64,000 nucleotides of DNA from Desulfurellaceae bacterium bin18 (GCA_002238415.1 MPMI01000016.1:1-64000), one strand, 5' to 3'. Positions 35,612-45,146 are shown, numbered from the stretch's first letter. The notes: generated by a model from the sequence alone, not told the origin. Made by a program: numbers and translations.

Positions 35612-36750
35612 ATGTCTTCCCAGCCAGCTAGCGACCTCGATCAGGTCCGCACCTACTTTCGCAACTTCGGCCTGAAACAGGCACCGGAAAACGGCTCGCC
35701 CCTCTATCACGCCTTGTCCTTAGGCGTGCTGAACGACCCCGACATGTTGCGCTTGGCCGCAAGCTGTCCGCCCTCGCAACCGTCGGCCAACCTGCTGTTC
35801 GGCGCGGTGCATTATCTCCTCCTGGGTGGAGTCCAGCATCCCTTGCGCGATTTCTACCCGGACGTGGTCGCTTCGGAAAAAGCGCCGTGTCCGCCCGCCC
35901 AGGAGACCTATCCACTGTTTCAAGATTTTGTCTGGCATCACACCGAGACAATCAGACGGCTCATTACCACCCGCCTGGTCCAAACCAACGTCGTCCGCCG
36001 CACGACCTGCCTTCTGCCGGTCTTTGCTCAGTTGGCGAGAGAGGCCGGGGGCCCGCCCCTCCTGCTGCCCTGCGGCCGGTCTGTGCACGGTCGGGGAGAG
36101 AGGCGGGGAGCCAGCCCCTCTCGATGATTGAGGTCGGCAGCAGTGCCGGCCTGAACCTGCATTGGGACCGCTATTACCATCGCTATGAGTATCCGTCCGG
36201 GGCGAGCAGCGTGTGGGGCAACAAGGACGCCGCCGTCCGGCTTTCAACCCTGGTCAGAGGGACTGTCCCCCTCCCGCTCCTGCCCGAATCATTCCGTATC
36301 GCCTGGCGCGCGGGGATCGACCTCAACCCGATCGATGTGACTGACGCTGATGCTATGCGCTGGCTGCGCGCGCTCATCTTTCCCGAACATCTGGAGCGCC
36401 ACCAGGAAACGGAAGCCGCCGCCCGTATCGCACGCACTCATCCGGTTCCGATTGTGACAGGCGACGCGCTTACCCATTTGCCGGCTCTGTTAGCCCAGGC
36501 CCCACAGGGCTCACACCTGTGTCTCTACGCTTCTATGGTCCTCTACCAATTCTCGCCTGAAGCCCGCAAAGACTTATGGAGGATGTTGGCCGCATTCTCA
36601 GCGACCCGGCCCGTCTCCGCCGTCATCCTGGATGGTGTCCCGGAGGGCTGGGCGCAGCTCCTCATCAGAGACTTCAGAAACGGCAGCTCTACCAAACGCC
36701 ACATGGCCGCTGCTCATGCCCACGGGCGTTGGTTGGAGTGGCGGGAATAA
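35612..36750 (+). pseudogene. DUF2332 gene disrupted by an imperfect 59-base tandem duplication
   Basis: The first half reads RTYFRNFGLKQAPENGSPLY, LLLGGVQHPLRDFYPD and RLVQTNVVRRTTCLLPVF up to REAGG. The second half continues one frame away from ALIEVG-like sequence (MIEVGSSAGLNLHWDRY) to the stop at 36750. At the junction, AGAGAGGC-type sequence at 36038 recurs at 36097, 59 bases later, with imperfect copies on both sides. Deleting one copy restores the DUF2332 frame (LAREAGG-QPLSMIEVG). DUF2332 proteins have a SAM-methyltransferase-like core (VGSSAGLNL). Alternatively the two halves could be expressed separately, or the duplication is an assembly artefact. Confidence 0.72.
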
Positions 36751-36758
36751 GCTTCTCT

Positions 36759-36793
36759 CTTGGCCCCAGCATCCCAAGATGCTATGGCCCAAG
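36759..36793. terminator. Hairpin between the DUF2332 gene and the CMD gene
   Basis: CTTGGCCCCAGCAT pairs with ATGCTATGGCCCAAG across a 6-base loop with one bulge, just before the AAGGAGG of the next gene. It may attenuate transcription or shield the ribosome binding site. Confidence 0.4.
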
Positions 36794-36810
36794 AAAAAGG
36801 AGGACACTTT

Positions 36811-37191
36811 ATGAGCGCATCTGACGCGCGGGCGGCAACGAGTTCCTACGCCGAAGCCGACCCGCAACTGTACGCCTTTCTCGATTGGATGGAGCAGCAA
36901 GACCCCGACTACGCCAAGGCATTCCGAGCCTATGGCGAGAAGGGCACCGGGGAGGGTCAGGCCCTTGCGGTCAAATACCGAGAAATGGTCATGACTGGCA
37001 TTCTGGTGTTCGCGGGTCGCAAGGAAGGAGCCGTAGCCCATCTCAAACGGGCGATCGAACATGGGGCCACAAAGCGCGAGCTGTTCGAAGCCGGCCAATC
37101 CGCGGCTATTCCCGGCGGGGGGGTCACCTTAGGCCTGTGGATGCAAATCCTCACCCAACTCGATAGCGAAGGCGCTTTTATCAACGGCTAG
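36811..37191 (+). CDS. Carboxymuconolactone-decarboxylase/AhpD-fold protein (cysteine-less)
   Basis: A 126-aa helical protein with REMVMTGILVFAGRKEGAV then AHLKRAIEHGATKRELFEAG, the carboxymuconolactone decarboxylase core. The AhpD redox cysteines are absent. The likely role is lactone decarboxylation or a related isomerisation in an aromatic or dicarboxylate route. AAGGAGG precedes ATG 36811; the frame before it is not used. It is followed after 16 bases by a glyoxalase-fold gene, with an acyl-CoA dehydrogenase next, so these are transcribed together. Confidence 0.8.
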   Translation: MSASDARAATSSYAEADPQLYAFLDWMEQQDPDYAKAFRAYGEKGTGEGQALAVKYREMVMTGILVFAGRKEGAVAHLKRAIEHGATKRELFEAGQSAAIPGGGVTLGLWMQILTQLDSEGAFING

Positions 37192-37207
37192 GTAAGGAGG
37201 GAGCCCT

Positions 37208-37723
37208 ATGGCACAATCAACGACAACACCGTCCGAGCCGGTCCACCCTCAGACCCGCATCGGCCATATTCATCTGACGGTGACCGACCTGGATCGCTCC
37301 TTAGCCTTTTACCGCGACCTGTTGGGCTTTGAGGAGACCATGCGTTACAAGGATTCGGCCGTGTTTCTGTCCGCGGGCGGCTACCATCACCACCTGGCGC
37401 TGAATACCTGGGCCGGACCGGATGCCAGCCCGCCCCCGCCCGGACATACCGGGCTGTACCACTTTGCCATTCTCTACCCCAGCCGTCGGGAACTGGCCCG
37501 GGCGGTAAAGGCGCTACGGCAGGCCGACTACCCGTTGCAGAGCACCTCCGACCACGGCGTGTCCGAGTCCGTCTACCTGGCTGACCCGGACGGCAACGGA
37601 GTGGAGCTGTCGGTGGACCGGCCACCCGAGACTTGGTCCCGCGACACGCAGGGCAATATTCAGGCCGGCCGTGGGAAGGTGGACCTGGACGAGCTACTGG
37701 CCGAGTTGGAGGAGAGGGCCTAG
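37208..37723 (+). CDS. VOC-family (glyoxalase/extradiol-dioxygenase-fold) protein
   Basis: A 171-aa vicinal-oxygen-chelate protein with two beta-alpha-beta-beta-beta repeats. Metal-ligand candidates are His in IGHIHLTVTDL, His in GLYHFAI, and Glu in GNGVELSVD. The pattern resembles CatE-type catechol 2,3-dioxygenase or a lyase. AAGGAGG precedes the ATG. It ends two bases before the acyl-CoA dehydrogenase gene. Length is normal for a single-domain VOC protein. The substrate is unknown, but the neighbouring acyl-CoA dehydrogenase and CMD genes suggest a role in ring-cleavage or lactone metabolism. Confidence 0.8.
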   Translation: MAQSTTTPSEPVHPQTRIGHIHLTVTDLDRSLAFYRDLLGFEETMRYKDSAVFLSAGGYHHHLALNTWAGPDASPPPPGHTGLYHFAILYPSRRELARAVKALRQADYPLQSTSDHGVSESVYLADPDGNGVELSVDRPPETWSRDTQGNIQAGRGKVDLDELLAELEERA

Positions 37724-37725
37724 GC

Positions 37726-38910
37726 ATGGATTTCAAATTCAGCTCGGAAGACGAAGTTTTTCGGCAGGAATTCAGAAGCTGGCTCGAACACAATATTCCC
37801 CGCGACTGGCGGGACGACGAACTGCACGACCCGGACACCCTGGAAGAGTTCGAGCGGCGGCGCGCCTGGCATCGCCGCTTGTACGACGGGGGCTGGATGT
37901 GCATCCACTGGCCCCAGGAGTATGGTGGCCGCGGTGCGAGCCTGATCCAGCAAGTCATCTACCAGCAGGAACTCGACCGCGCCAAGGCGCCACCCACGGT
38001 CAATTTTCAGGGTATCGCGCGGGTGGGACCGACGCTGATGCAATGGGGCACGCCGGAACAGAAGCAGCGCTATATTCCCAAGATTCCACCGGCTGAAGAA
38101 ATCTGGTGCCAGGGCCTGTCAGAACCCGATCACGGCTCCGACCTGGCCGCGGTAGAGACGCGGGCGGTTGACCGGGGCGACCACTTCCTGGTCAACGGTT
38201 CCAAGGTCTGGACCTCCAACGCCCACCGCGCCGACTTCACCACCCTGCTGTGCCGGACCGACCCCGATGCACCCAAGCATAAAGGACTCAGCTATCTGCT
38301 GGTCGATATGAAAAGTCCCGGCATCACCGTGCGACCACTGGTCCAGATAACCGGGGAGAGCGGTTTCAACCAGGTGTTTTTCGATGATGTCCAGGTTCCC
38401 CTGGCCAATCTGGTCGGCGAGAAGAACCGGGGCTGGATGGTCGCCATGACCAATATGATGTTCGAGCGCACGATTCACGGCGGTCGCACCGACATGATGG
38501 TCGAGGTCAGACAGCTCGCCGAATTGGCCAAAAAAGTAGACCGGGACGGTCGCCCGGCCTGGGAGGATAGCTATGTGCGGCAACGCCTGGCCGGCTTCGC
38601 CTGCGAGGCCGCCGCGCTCAAATATACCAGTTTCCGGCAGCTCACCAGCCAGCTCAAAGGGCTGCCGCCCGGGCCGGAAGGCTCGATGATGAAGCTCGGC
38701 ACGAGCGGCCTGAACCTGCGCATGCAGGACTTTGCCATGGAACTGCTGGGTCCCTATAGCCAGTTCGAATATCAGGCCGGCGGGGCGATTGACCGCGGCA
38801 AATGGTCGCATCGCATGCTGGCGGCGCGGCGCGGCACCATCGCGGCCGGGACCAACGAGATTCAGCACAACATCATTGGCGAGCGGGTACTCGGGCTACC
38901 CAAGGGCTGA
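37726..38910 (+). CDS. Acyl-CoA dehydrogenase
   Basis: A 394-aa FAD-dependent dehydrogenase starting MDFKFSSEDEVFRQEFRSWL. Conserved segments are CQGLSEPDHGSDLAA (FAD binding), VNGSKVWTSNAHRAD, and C-terminal RRGTIAAGTNEIQHNIIGER. It oxidises an acyl-CoA to the enoyl-CoA and passes electrons to ETF. The start fits the family, and its ATG lies two bases after the VOC gene stop, so they are coupled; the open frame upstream is not used. The gene belongs to the CMD-VOC-ACAD-amidohydrolase-SDR run and is unrelated in detail to the AidB-type gene at 2509-4146. Confidence 0.9.
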   Translation: MDFKFSSEDEVFRQEFRSWLEHNIPRDWRDDELHDPDTLEEFERRRAWHRRLYDGGWMCIHWPQEYGGRGASLIQQVIYQQELDRAKAPPTVNFQGIARVGPTLMQWGTPEQKQRYIPKIPPAEEIWCQGLSEPDHGSDLAAVETRAVDRGDHFLVNGSKVWTSNAHRADFTTLLCRTDPDAPKHKGLSYLLVDMKSPGITVRPLVQITGESGFNQVFFDDVQVPLANLVGEKNRGWMVAMTNMMFERTIHGGRTDMMVEVRQLAELAKKVDRDGRPAWEDSYVRQRLAGFACEAAALKYTSFRQLTSQLKGLPPGPEGSMMKLGTSGLNLRMQDFAMELLGPYSQFEYQAGGAIDRGKWSHRMLAARRGTIAAGTNEIQHNIIGERVLGLPKG

Positions 38911-39000
38911 CCGGCCCCCTACTTTCGTAATGACAGAGGTGATACCACACAACAGCCTGAGCGGCGATGAAAAAGCAGCACATACTGGAGGGAGCTGACT

Positions 39001-40119
39001 ATGCGTGACGGATTCAAAATTGTCGATACCGACTCTCATATGATGGAGCCGGACTGGCTGTGGGAACGGCATATGGAAGACGCGTATAAGGCCGAAGCAC
39101 CCCGAATGGGCGAGGTGCCGGGGTCGGGCCGTCGTACCTTTCTGGTCGAAGGCGAGTCGTTTACGCGCGAAAAGGGCAAATACCCGATGGCGGCCAAGGC
39201 GTTTCTCAAGGCCGCGTATAAGGCCATGGACCGCTTTGAGCGGGCCAAAGACACCGGCTTTAGCGCTAAAAGCCGACTCGTGGACATGGACGAGCAAGGC
39301 GTGGATGTCCAGATTCTCTACCCGACCTATACCGGCCAGATGCTCGGCCGCGAGTTCCGTGACACCAAACTGCTGGCGGCCTGCTGCCGGGCCTATAATA
39401 ACTGGGCCGCCGACTACACCTCCGAAGCGCCCGAGCGCCTGCGCTGGGCCGCGGCCCTGCCCATGCAGGAACCGGAGGAGGCGATCAAAGAGGCTGAACG
39501 CGCCGCGGCAAACGGCTGCGTCAGTTATTATATGCGGCCCAATCCGGTCGGCGGCCGCACCCTGTGGCATGAGGACTATCACCCGCTGTGGGCGACCATC
39601 GAAAGGCTGGGCCGGCCGATCTCAACCCATGACTCGGCTTCGGCCTCGGTGCCCTCGTTTGGCGATCGCATGGACACGCATACCAGCGGCCATATTTTAT
39701 CCCATCCATTTGAGGCCATGGCGGCCATGGCCGGTCTGATCTGGTTCGGTATCTTTGAAAAATTCCCCCAACTCAAAGTCATCCACGTTGAGGGCGACGG
39801 CGGCTGGACCCCGTACTGGCTGCAACGCATGGAGCAGCACTGGGAATTCAGCGGCAACGCCGAACATGAATATCTCACCCGGCCGCCAACGGAGTATTTT
39901 CGCAGCAATGTGTGTGTGGGCTTCCGGGGCGACGAGCCCACCATGAAAGCCGCGGTCGAGCTGGTCGGTGACGATAATTTCACCTGGGACTCCGACTATC
40001 CGCATCCGGACGGCACCTATCCCTGGGGCGTGCAAGCCATGCTTGATCAGCCCATACCGGCAGAGTCGAAACGCAAGCTGTTCTGGGATAACGGGGCGCG
40101 TGTTTTTAATCTGGAATAG
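39001..40119 (+). CDS. Amidohydrolase (ACMSD-like, amidohydrolase-2 family)
   Basis: A 372-aa TIM-barrel hydrolase or decarboxylase. The first metal motif is VDTDSHMMEPDWLWERH; the catalytic Asp lies in WDSDYPHPDGTYPW, and a His in LKVIHVEGDGGW. It is a paralogue of the 23464-24576 protein. Members near F420-type enzymes and acyl-CoA dehydrogenases are common in organisms that degrade complex organics. GGAGG precedes the ATG. The SDR gene begins 26 bases after the stop, so they are probably one operon. Confidence 0.86.
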   Translation: MRDGFKIVDTDSHMMEPDWLWERHMEDAYKAEAPRMGEVPGSGRRTFLVEGESFTREKGKYPMAAKAFLKAAYKAMDRFERAKDTGFSAKSRLVDMDEQGVDVQILYPTYTGQMLGREFRDTKLLAACCRAYNNWAADYTSEAPERLRWAAALPMQEPEEAIKEAERAAANGCVSYYMRPNPVGGRTLWHEDYHPLWATIERLGRPISTHDSASASVPSFGDRMDTHTSGHILSHPFEAMAAMAGLIWFGIFEKFPQLKVIHVEGDGGWTPYWLQRMEQHWEFSGNAEHEYLTRPPTEYFRSNVCVGFRGDEPTMKAAVELVGDDNFTWDSDYPHPDGTYPWGVQAMLDQPIPAESKRKLFWDNGARVFNLE

Positions 40120-40145
40120 TCGCGGCTGCTGAGGAGACACAGACT

Positions 40146-40949
40146 ATGGATTTTAGCGGTAAAGTCGGCCTGGTGACGGGCGCAGCCTCGGGCATTGGCC
40201 GTGCGACCGCACTGGGATTTGCCCAGCGTGGCGGTGCGGTTGCGGTGGCTGACATCAACGAAGAGAATGCGAGCGCGGTGGTCGCCGAGATCACGGAGGC
40301 GGGCGGAAAGGCCATGTCGGTCATCGCCGATGTGACCCAACAGGCCGACCTCGACCGGATGATTGCGACCACGACGGATGCCTTTGGCCGGCTCGATTTT
40401 CTGCATAATAATGCCTTTGGGCTGCCCGCGGCCCGGCCTGACAGTACGGTCATGGCCCGCACAGCCGACCTGGAAGATCGCGTCTGGGATAATACGATAG
40501 ACTTGGGCTTGTCGTCTGTCTTCCACGCCATGAAGAAGGCAATCCCGGTCATGCGCCAGAACGGCGGTGGGGCCATCGTCAACACCGCCTCCATTTCGGG
40601 TCTGCGGGCCGATTACGGCATTGCCGCGTATAATGCCGCCAAGGCTGGGGTGATCAATCTCACCCGAGTGGTTGCCATTGAGTATGCCCGCTCCGGCATT
40701 CGGGCCAACTGTATCTGTCCGGGAGCCATCGACACGCCGCTGATCGCACCCGCCCTGGAGCAGCCGGGGTTTGCCGAGAAGTTCGACGAGATCATCCCCA
40801 TGGGGCGGCTGGGCAGGCCGGAAGAAATGGCCAATGTTATCCTGTTTCTGGCCTCTGATCTGGCCTCTTTTGTGACGGGCGCGGCGTTTGTCGCCGACGG
40901 CGGCCAGACCGCCAAAACGGGCAGCCCGTCGTTTCTGCCGGAGGGCTGA
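40146..40949 (+). CDS. Short-chain dehydrogenase/reductase
   Basis: A 267-aa NAD(P)-dependent oxidoreductase. TGAASGIGRATALGFA is the dinucleotide-binding motif. The catalytic Ser is in TASISGLRADYG and Tyr-x3-Lys is in AAYNAAKAGV. It ends with SFVTGAAFVADGGQTAK, the classical SDR tail. It probably oxidises a hydroxyl group of an intermediate made by the acyl-CoA dehydrogenase or amidohydrolase. GAGGAG precedes the ATG. The NTF2-like gene follows 50 bases later and likely belongs with it. Confidence 0.9.
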   Translation: MDFSGKVGLVTGAASGIGRATALGFAQRGGAVAVADINEENASAVVAEITEAGGKAMSVIADVTQQADLDRMIATTTDAFGRLDFLHNNAFGLPAARPDSTVMARTADLEDRVWDNTIDLGLSSVFHAMKKAIPVMRQNGGGAIVNTASISGLRADYGIAAYNAAKAGVINLTRVVAIEYARSGIRANCICPGAIDTPLIAPALEQPGFAEKFDEIIPMGRLGRPEEMANVILFLASDLASFVTGAAFVADGGQTAKTGSPSFLPEG

Positions 40950-40999
40950 CAACACCCTGCCCCTCTCCAAAAAAGGAAGGAATAAAAAAGGAGGACAAC

Positions 41000-41437
41000 A
41001 TGGCAGACAAGAGTATCGAGGCGCAGATGCAAGACATGATTGACCGCGAGGCGATTCGCAATCTGCCTTTGCAGTATTGTCACTGTGTGTGGCAGCAGGA
41101 TTTGGACGGATACGTCAATCTCTTTACCGAAGACGGCTCGTTCTCGACCGACGACCCCAGCCTGCCGGGCGCGCAAGGCCACGACGGCTTGCGCACGATG
41201 ATCAAGGGTGGCTTGGCGATGCAGCCACGGCCCTTCATCCATAACCACGTCATCGAACTGAGTGGGCCGGATCAGGCCACGGGGACGTGTTATGTGGAAG
41301 TCCACATGAACCGAGAGGGCAAAAAGTGGGAAATGAAGGGCTGGTATAACGACGAGTACGCCAAAGTTGACGGCGAGTGGAAGTTCAAGTCGCGCCGGAT
41401 CACGACCGATTCCTTTGGACCCAAGGACACAGCCTAG
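41000..41437 (+). CDS. NTF2-like/SnoaL-fold protein
   Basis: A 145-aa cone-barrel protein with IEAQMQDMIDREAIRNLPLQ at the start and LFTEDGSFSTDDP early. These features mark the SnoaL-like polyketide-cyclase and dehydratase group. Members can be isomerases, dehydratases or hydroxylases, or have no catalytic role. AAGGAGG precedes the ATG. It is in tandem with an SDR gene and converges on a luciferase-like gene. The fold is well supported; catalytic residues were not identified with certainty. Confidence 0.8.
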   Translation: MADKSIEAQMQDMIDREAIRNLPLQYCHCVWQQDLDGYVNLFTEDGSFSTDDPSLPGAQGHDGLRTMIKGGLAMQPRPFIHNHVIELSGPDQATGTCYVEVHMNREGKKWEMKGWYNDEYAKVDGEWKFKSRRITTDSFGPKDTA

Positions 41438-41450
41438 CGGAATCGACAGC

Positions 41451-42284
41451 TCAGTCTCTGGGCACCTCAGCGTACACGCGCTGCATGGTGTCCAGATGGC
41501 CCTGGGCGTCCAGACCGCCCCCGAGCGTGCGTAAGCATATATGGCTCAGGCCGGCCCGCCGCCACCCTGACACCCGGTCGCGCCATTCCGCTTCTCGGGG
41601 ACCGACCACAGCCACGCCGGCTTCGGTGCCGATATCCTGCGGACTCCGGCCAGCCGTCTCGGCGGCACGCAGAATATCGGCCTGTATGGCCGGAAACTCT
41701 TCCGGCGTACACAGCACAAACCAGCCGTCGGCCAGGCGTCCGATCCGGCGCCGGATGCGCGGGATGGGGACACTCTGCGCGCCAATCCAGAGCGGGATCG
41801 GCCTTTGGACCGGAAACGGATTCAGACCGGCCCCGGACACCCTGTCCCAACGTCCGTCAAAGTCCACCGTGGGCTGCGTCCAGAGCTGCTTGAGGAGGCA
41901 CATCTGTTCCTCGCAGCGATCCCCCCGCGTCTGAAAGTCCGCACCCAGGGCGCGGTATTCCTCGGCGCTGGGACCGACACCGATGCCGAGACGCAAACGA
42001 CCGCCGGACAGCACGTCCAATTCCGCGGCCTGCTTGGCGACCAGCACGGTCTGGCGCGAGGGCAGGACAATGACCGAAGGCACCAGCTCTATCCTCTGCG
42101 TGAGTGCCGCAACATAGGCCAGCAGCGTCAACGGCTCGTGCACATAACCACTATCGGAGCGGAGGACCTGATCCGGGACGCGCAGATGGGTGTAGCCCAA
42201 CTCATCAGCCGTTTGGGCAAATGCCCGGATCGCTCCCAAATCGCCCTGAAGCTCTCTTACTGGAAGTGAAATCCCGATCCTCAT
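41451..42284 (-). CDS. F420-dependent luciferase-like oxidoreductase (TIGR03619-like)
   Basis: A 277-aa TIM-barrel oxidoreductase. It opens MRIGISLPVRELQGDLGAIR, with LVPSVIVLPSRQTVLVAKQA, then GGRLRLGIGVGPSAEEYRAL and RPIPLWIGAQSV. These are marks of the TIGR03619 F420-type family. AGGAGA precedes ATG 42284. It is the most downstream of three genes on the minus strand (with GST at 42353-42985 and a TIGR03559-like gene at 43012-44043) and may be co-transcribed with them. Confidence 0.84.
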   Translation of the reverse strand: MRIGISLPVRELQGDLGAIRAFAQTADELGYTHLRVPDQVLRSDSGYVHEPLTLLAYVAALTQRIELVPSVIVLPSRQTVLVAKQAAELDVLSGGRLRLGIGVGPSAEEYRALGADFQTRGDRCEEQMCLLKQLWTQPTVDFDGRWDRVSGAGLNPFPVQRPIPLWIGAQSVPIPRIRRRIGRLADGWFVLCTPEEFPAIQADILRAAETAGRSPQDIGTEAGVAVVGPREAEWRDRVSGWRRAGLSHICLRTLGGGLDAQGHLDTMQRVYAEVPRD

Positions 42285-42352
42285 GAATTTTCTCCTACTC
42301 ATTCAACCCCTTCTCGCAGGTGGAAGGGAGTGTCAACGCTTCGGTGTCGCAC

Positions 42353-42985
42353 CTAGAATTTCAACACCGATTGAGCCGCCACACGTTGGCGGTACGTGGC
42401 ATCCCAGCGTGTGAGATGTGGATAGCCTACGATGAGATCAAACTTGGCAAAGCGCATGAACTGCAAGGCGGCCTGAAGGGTGCAGTCGGCAACCGAGACG
42501 CGATCGCCTAAGAGCAGTGCACGACCGTCAGCTAAAACATTCTCAAAGTACTGAAAGGCAACCGGCAGTGCCTGCTTGGCCTGCATCGCGGCCTCGGGAT
42601 TCGGAGGAAGTCCGATAGGCGATTTCGTGGCATGGACATAACGCCCGACTTGAAGCAGAACACGCAGATCGGCGATACGTTCCAGCTCACGGGCGCGTAT
42701 GCGTTCACGCGTCCCATTCCCCCACATCGCCGGTTGGGGAAAGCGCTCTTCCAAATACTCGATAATCGCCAGAGATTCGACAATGTAATCATGGTCCGCA
42801 ACCTCCAGCACAGGCAGACTCCCAAACGGATTGCGCGCCAGATGATCCGCACTCTTCTGCTCATTTTTAAGCGTATTGACGAGAACCTGTTCGACATCCA
42901 TCTCAGTCCCGGCGGCCGTTTTTTCGGCAATATACAACATCACTTTCGTGGGGTTTGGTGCAGCGGGAACCATATAGAGTTTCAT
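42353..42985 (-). CDS. Glutathione S-transferase family protein
   Basis: A 210-aa two-domain protein. The thioredoxin-like N-terminal half (MKLYMVPAAPNPTKVMLYIA) contains the glutathione-binding loop NPFGSLPVLEVADHDYIVES. The C-terminal half is helical (SVADCTLQAALQFMRFA). The Pro-Asn-Pro before the first helix suggests a Ser/Asn/Thr-type active site rather than Tyr. It could dehalogenate, isomerise or conjugate a substrate. ATG 42985 is used; twelve further codons are open upstream. The stop of the upstream F420-type gene is close, which suggests one operon. Confidence 0.85.
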   Translation of the reverse strand: MKLYMVPAAPNPTKVMLYIAEKTAAGTEMDVEQVLVNTLKNEQKSADHLARNPFGSLPVLEVADHDYIVESLAIIEYLEERFPQPAMWGNGTRERIRARELERIADLRVLLQVGRYVHATKSPIGLPPNPEAAMQAKQALPVAFQYFENVLADGRALLLGDRVSVADCTLQAALQFMRFAKFDLIVGYPHLTRWDATYRQRVAAQSVLKF

Positions 42986-43011
42986 AGGGAGAAGGCTCCT
43001 CATGCGGGGGG

Positions 43012-44043
43012 CTACAGGCACAGCTCCGCCAGGGTGCGCAGAGCTTCAACCTGATTCGTGCCAATAATCATGGTCGTAACGGGCGACACCTTCCAGCGCG
43101 TGAGTTGCTCGGCAATGCGTTCTTTGGGACCGACCAGGGCGACGGCATCAACCAGCTCATCGGGCACGGCCGCTTGGGCTGCCGCCTTTTGGCCCGAGAG
43201 ATATAAATCCTGCAGGGTTGTGGCTAGGCCCTCATATCCGAAGTTCCGGACGTAGCTGTTATAGAAATTCTTGGTACGGGCTCCCATGCCGCCGATATAC
43301 AAGGCCAGACTGGCTTTGACCGGGGCACGACATTGGTCCAGGTCGTCTCCCATCACACACGTCACATATGGGGCGAGATCAAAATCCCGCAGGCTTTTGC
43401 CGTTTCCGGCTGTGGCAAATCCGGCTTCGAGATACGGGAGATAATACGAGTCGCACCAATCCGGGCTCATCCACACCGGGAGCAGGCCGTCGGCAATTTC
43501 CGCCGCAAGCGCAATGCCCTTGGGGCCAATTGAGGCGGTATAGATTTTCATATCGGACCGGCCATGGAGAATACTCTTCAGCGGCTTGCCTAACCCGCAG
43601 GCATCCGGCCCGGCGTACGGAATCTGATACTCCTGGCCATCAAACTCAAGCCGTTCCTTACGGGCCAGAATCTTGCGCACAATTTCGACATACTCCCGAT
43701 AGCGTTGGAGCGGCTTGCCATAGGGCACGCCGTGCCAGCCCTCGATGACCTGCGGATTCGACGGTCCCAACCCAATCAGAAAGCGCCCGTCGGTCAAACC
43801 ATCCAGCGTCATAGCGGTCATGGCCGTCATGGCCGGGGTCCGCGCCTGCATCTGCAAGATGCCCGCTCCCAGTTTGATTTTTGACGTACGCGCCCCAACA
43901 AAGGCCAGGAAAGAGACCACGTCCGACCCCCAGGCCTCACCAGTCCAGACCGAGTCAAACCCGAGGCGTTCGGCCTCAAGGATCACCTCCATAGTGTGCT
44001 GCATCCTTGGGCCTGAGTATCCGGTGACTAATCCAAGTCGCAT
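43012..44043 (-). CDS. F420-dependent luciferase-like oxidoreductase (TIGR03559-like)
   Basis: A 343-aa oxidoreductase. [56 protein letters not shown] and [20 protein letters not shown] match the TIGR03559 family. These enzymes are predicted to use F420. AGGAGG precedes ATG 44043, which begins the operon with GST and the TIGR03619-like gene downstream. The TauD-like gene at 44118 lies 75 bases upstream on the same strand. Confidence 0.88.
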   Translation of the reverse strand: MRLGLVTGYSGPRMQHTMEVILEAERLGFDSVWTGEAWGSDVVSFLAFVGARTSKIKLGAGILQMQARTPAMTAMTAMTLDGLTDGRFLIGLGPSNPQVIEGWHGVPYGKPLQRYREYVEIVRKILARKERLEFDGQEYQIPYAGPDACGLGKPLKSILHGRSDMKIYTASIGPKGIALAAEIADGLLPVWMSPDWCDSYYLPYLEAGFATAGNGKSLRDFDLAPYVTCVMGDDLDQCRAPVKASLALYIGGMGARTKNFYNSYVRNFGYEGLATTLQDLYLSGQKAAAQAAVPDELVDAVALVGPKERIAEQLTRWKVSPVTTMIIGTNQVEALRTLAELCL

Positions 44044-44117
44044 CGCACTACCTCCTGTGGGTTCGGAGTATAGCGTTCACACGCCGAAGGGACAAAGGGA
44101 GGCTGGGGAGAGACATC

Positions 44118-44981
44118 TCACACCCGGACGTCTTCGACCGTGCTACGGCGCAACTCCCGTCGCCGGGAAAGATCGTAGCGACGGCCACGATGCAGCACAG
44201 CGCGATTGTCCCAGATCACCAGATCGCCCGGACGCCAGGTATGGCGGTACACAAACCGACGTTGCGTCGCATGCTCTAAGAGCTCGGCGAGCAGGAGCCG
44301 TCCTTCCGGAACGGGCCATTCCACAATGTGCGTGGCATGCGCCCCGATAAAGAGTGTCTTCCGCCGGGAGCCCGGATGAGTACGGACGACGGGCCATTCC
44401 ACGGTCGGATACTTGGCCAAATCTTCCGGCGTGTATTGCTGATCGCCGAGCTGCATACGCGAATGAAAGGCAGAGTGTTCGGCCACCAGCCCTTCGATCT
44501 CCCCCCTGACATCGTCCGGCAGAGCATCGTAAGCCGCACGCATATCAGCGAACTCGGTTTCCCCCCCTTGTTCGGGGAGGATACAAGCCAACAAGAACGA
44601 ATACTTCGCGGATGGTTGCTTGAACGAGCTGTCGCTGTGCCAGAGCTGGTTGGCCAGCATAGTAATCAGGCGCGGGTCGTCCCGCTCTAGAATCTGGCTT
44701 TCGAGATCCACGTTGGAGATGTCGATCATCCCGGCCTCTTTGAAGCGACTCCGCCGCTGCAACACCTTGAGCAGCCCCATATCAACGGGACCAAGCGCGC
44801 GGGTAAACGCCATCTGCTGGGATTCGTCCAGAACCTGGTCGCGGAAGACCAGTACGGCGAACTCATCCATGGCAGCCTCTATCTTGGCTGCTAGATCTGC
44901 ATCAGTTGGTTGCCGCAGATCAATCCCTTGGACTTCGGCAGCGAACACGGGATGCAATGGAGACAAGGTTAGGGTTTGCAT
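44118..44981 (-). CDS. TauD/TfdA-family Fe(II)/2-oxoglutarate dioxygenase
   Basis: A 287-aa dioxygenase, start ATG 44981 with GAGGGA ahead of it. The His-x-Asp motif is in LWHSDSSFKQ and the distal His in VLHRGRRYD, followed by RRELRRSTV. A 2-oxoglutarate-binding Thr/Arg pair is present at family positions. It probably oxidises a sulfonate, aryloxy acid or similar substrate. It heads a minus-strand run of F420-type and GST genes and is divergent from hyuB (165 bases). A paralogue lies at 33627-34520. Confidence 0.86.
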   Translation of the reverse strand: MQTLTLSPLHPVFAAEVQGIDLRQPTDADLAAKIEAAMDEFAVLVFRDQVLDESQQMAFTRALGPVDMGLLKVLQRRSRFKEAGMIDISNVDLESQILERDDPRLITMLANQLWHSDSSFKQPSAKYSFLLACILPEQGGETEFADMRAAYDALPDDVRGEIEGLVAEHSAFHSRMQLGDQQYTPEDLAKYPTVEWPVVRTHPGSRRKTLFIGAHATHIVEWPVPEGRLLLAELLEHATQRRFVYRHTWRPGDLVIWDNRAVLHRGRRYDLSRRRELRRSTVEDVRV

Positions 44982-45146
44982 GGGGTTTCCCTCATCAAGT
45001 GAGTATGCCCGCACGAGATAGATTTGGGAAGAAGCGTAGCGCGCGCTCACGCATTGATTCTTCCCGCCTCAGCGTTTACGATTCGGAGACGTTTTCCTGC
45101 GGTAGTCCGGTCTGTGAGTAGAACCGTTTCGTAAAGGAGTGCACCC

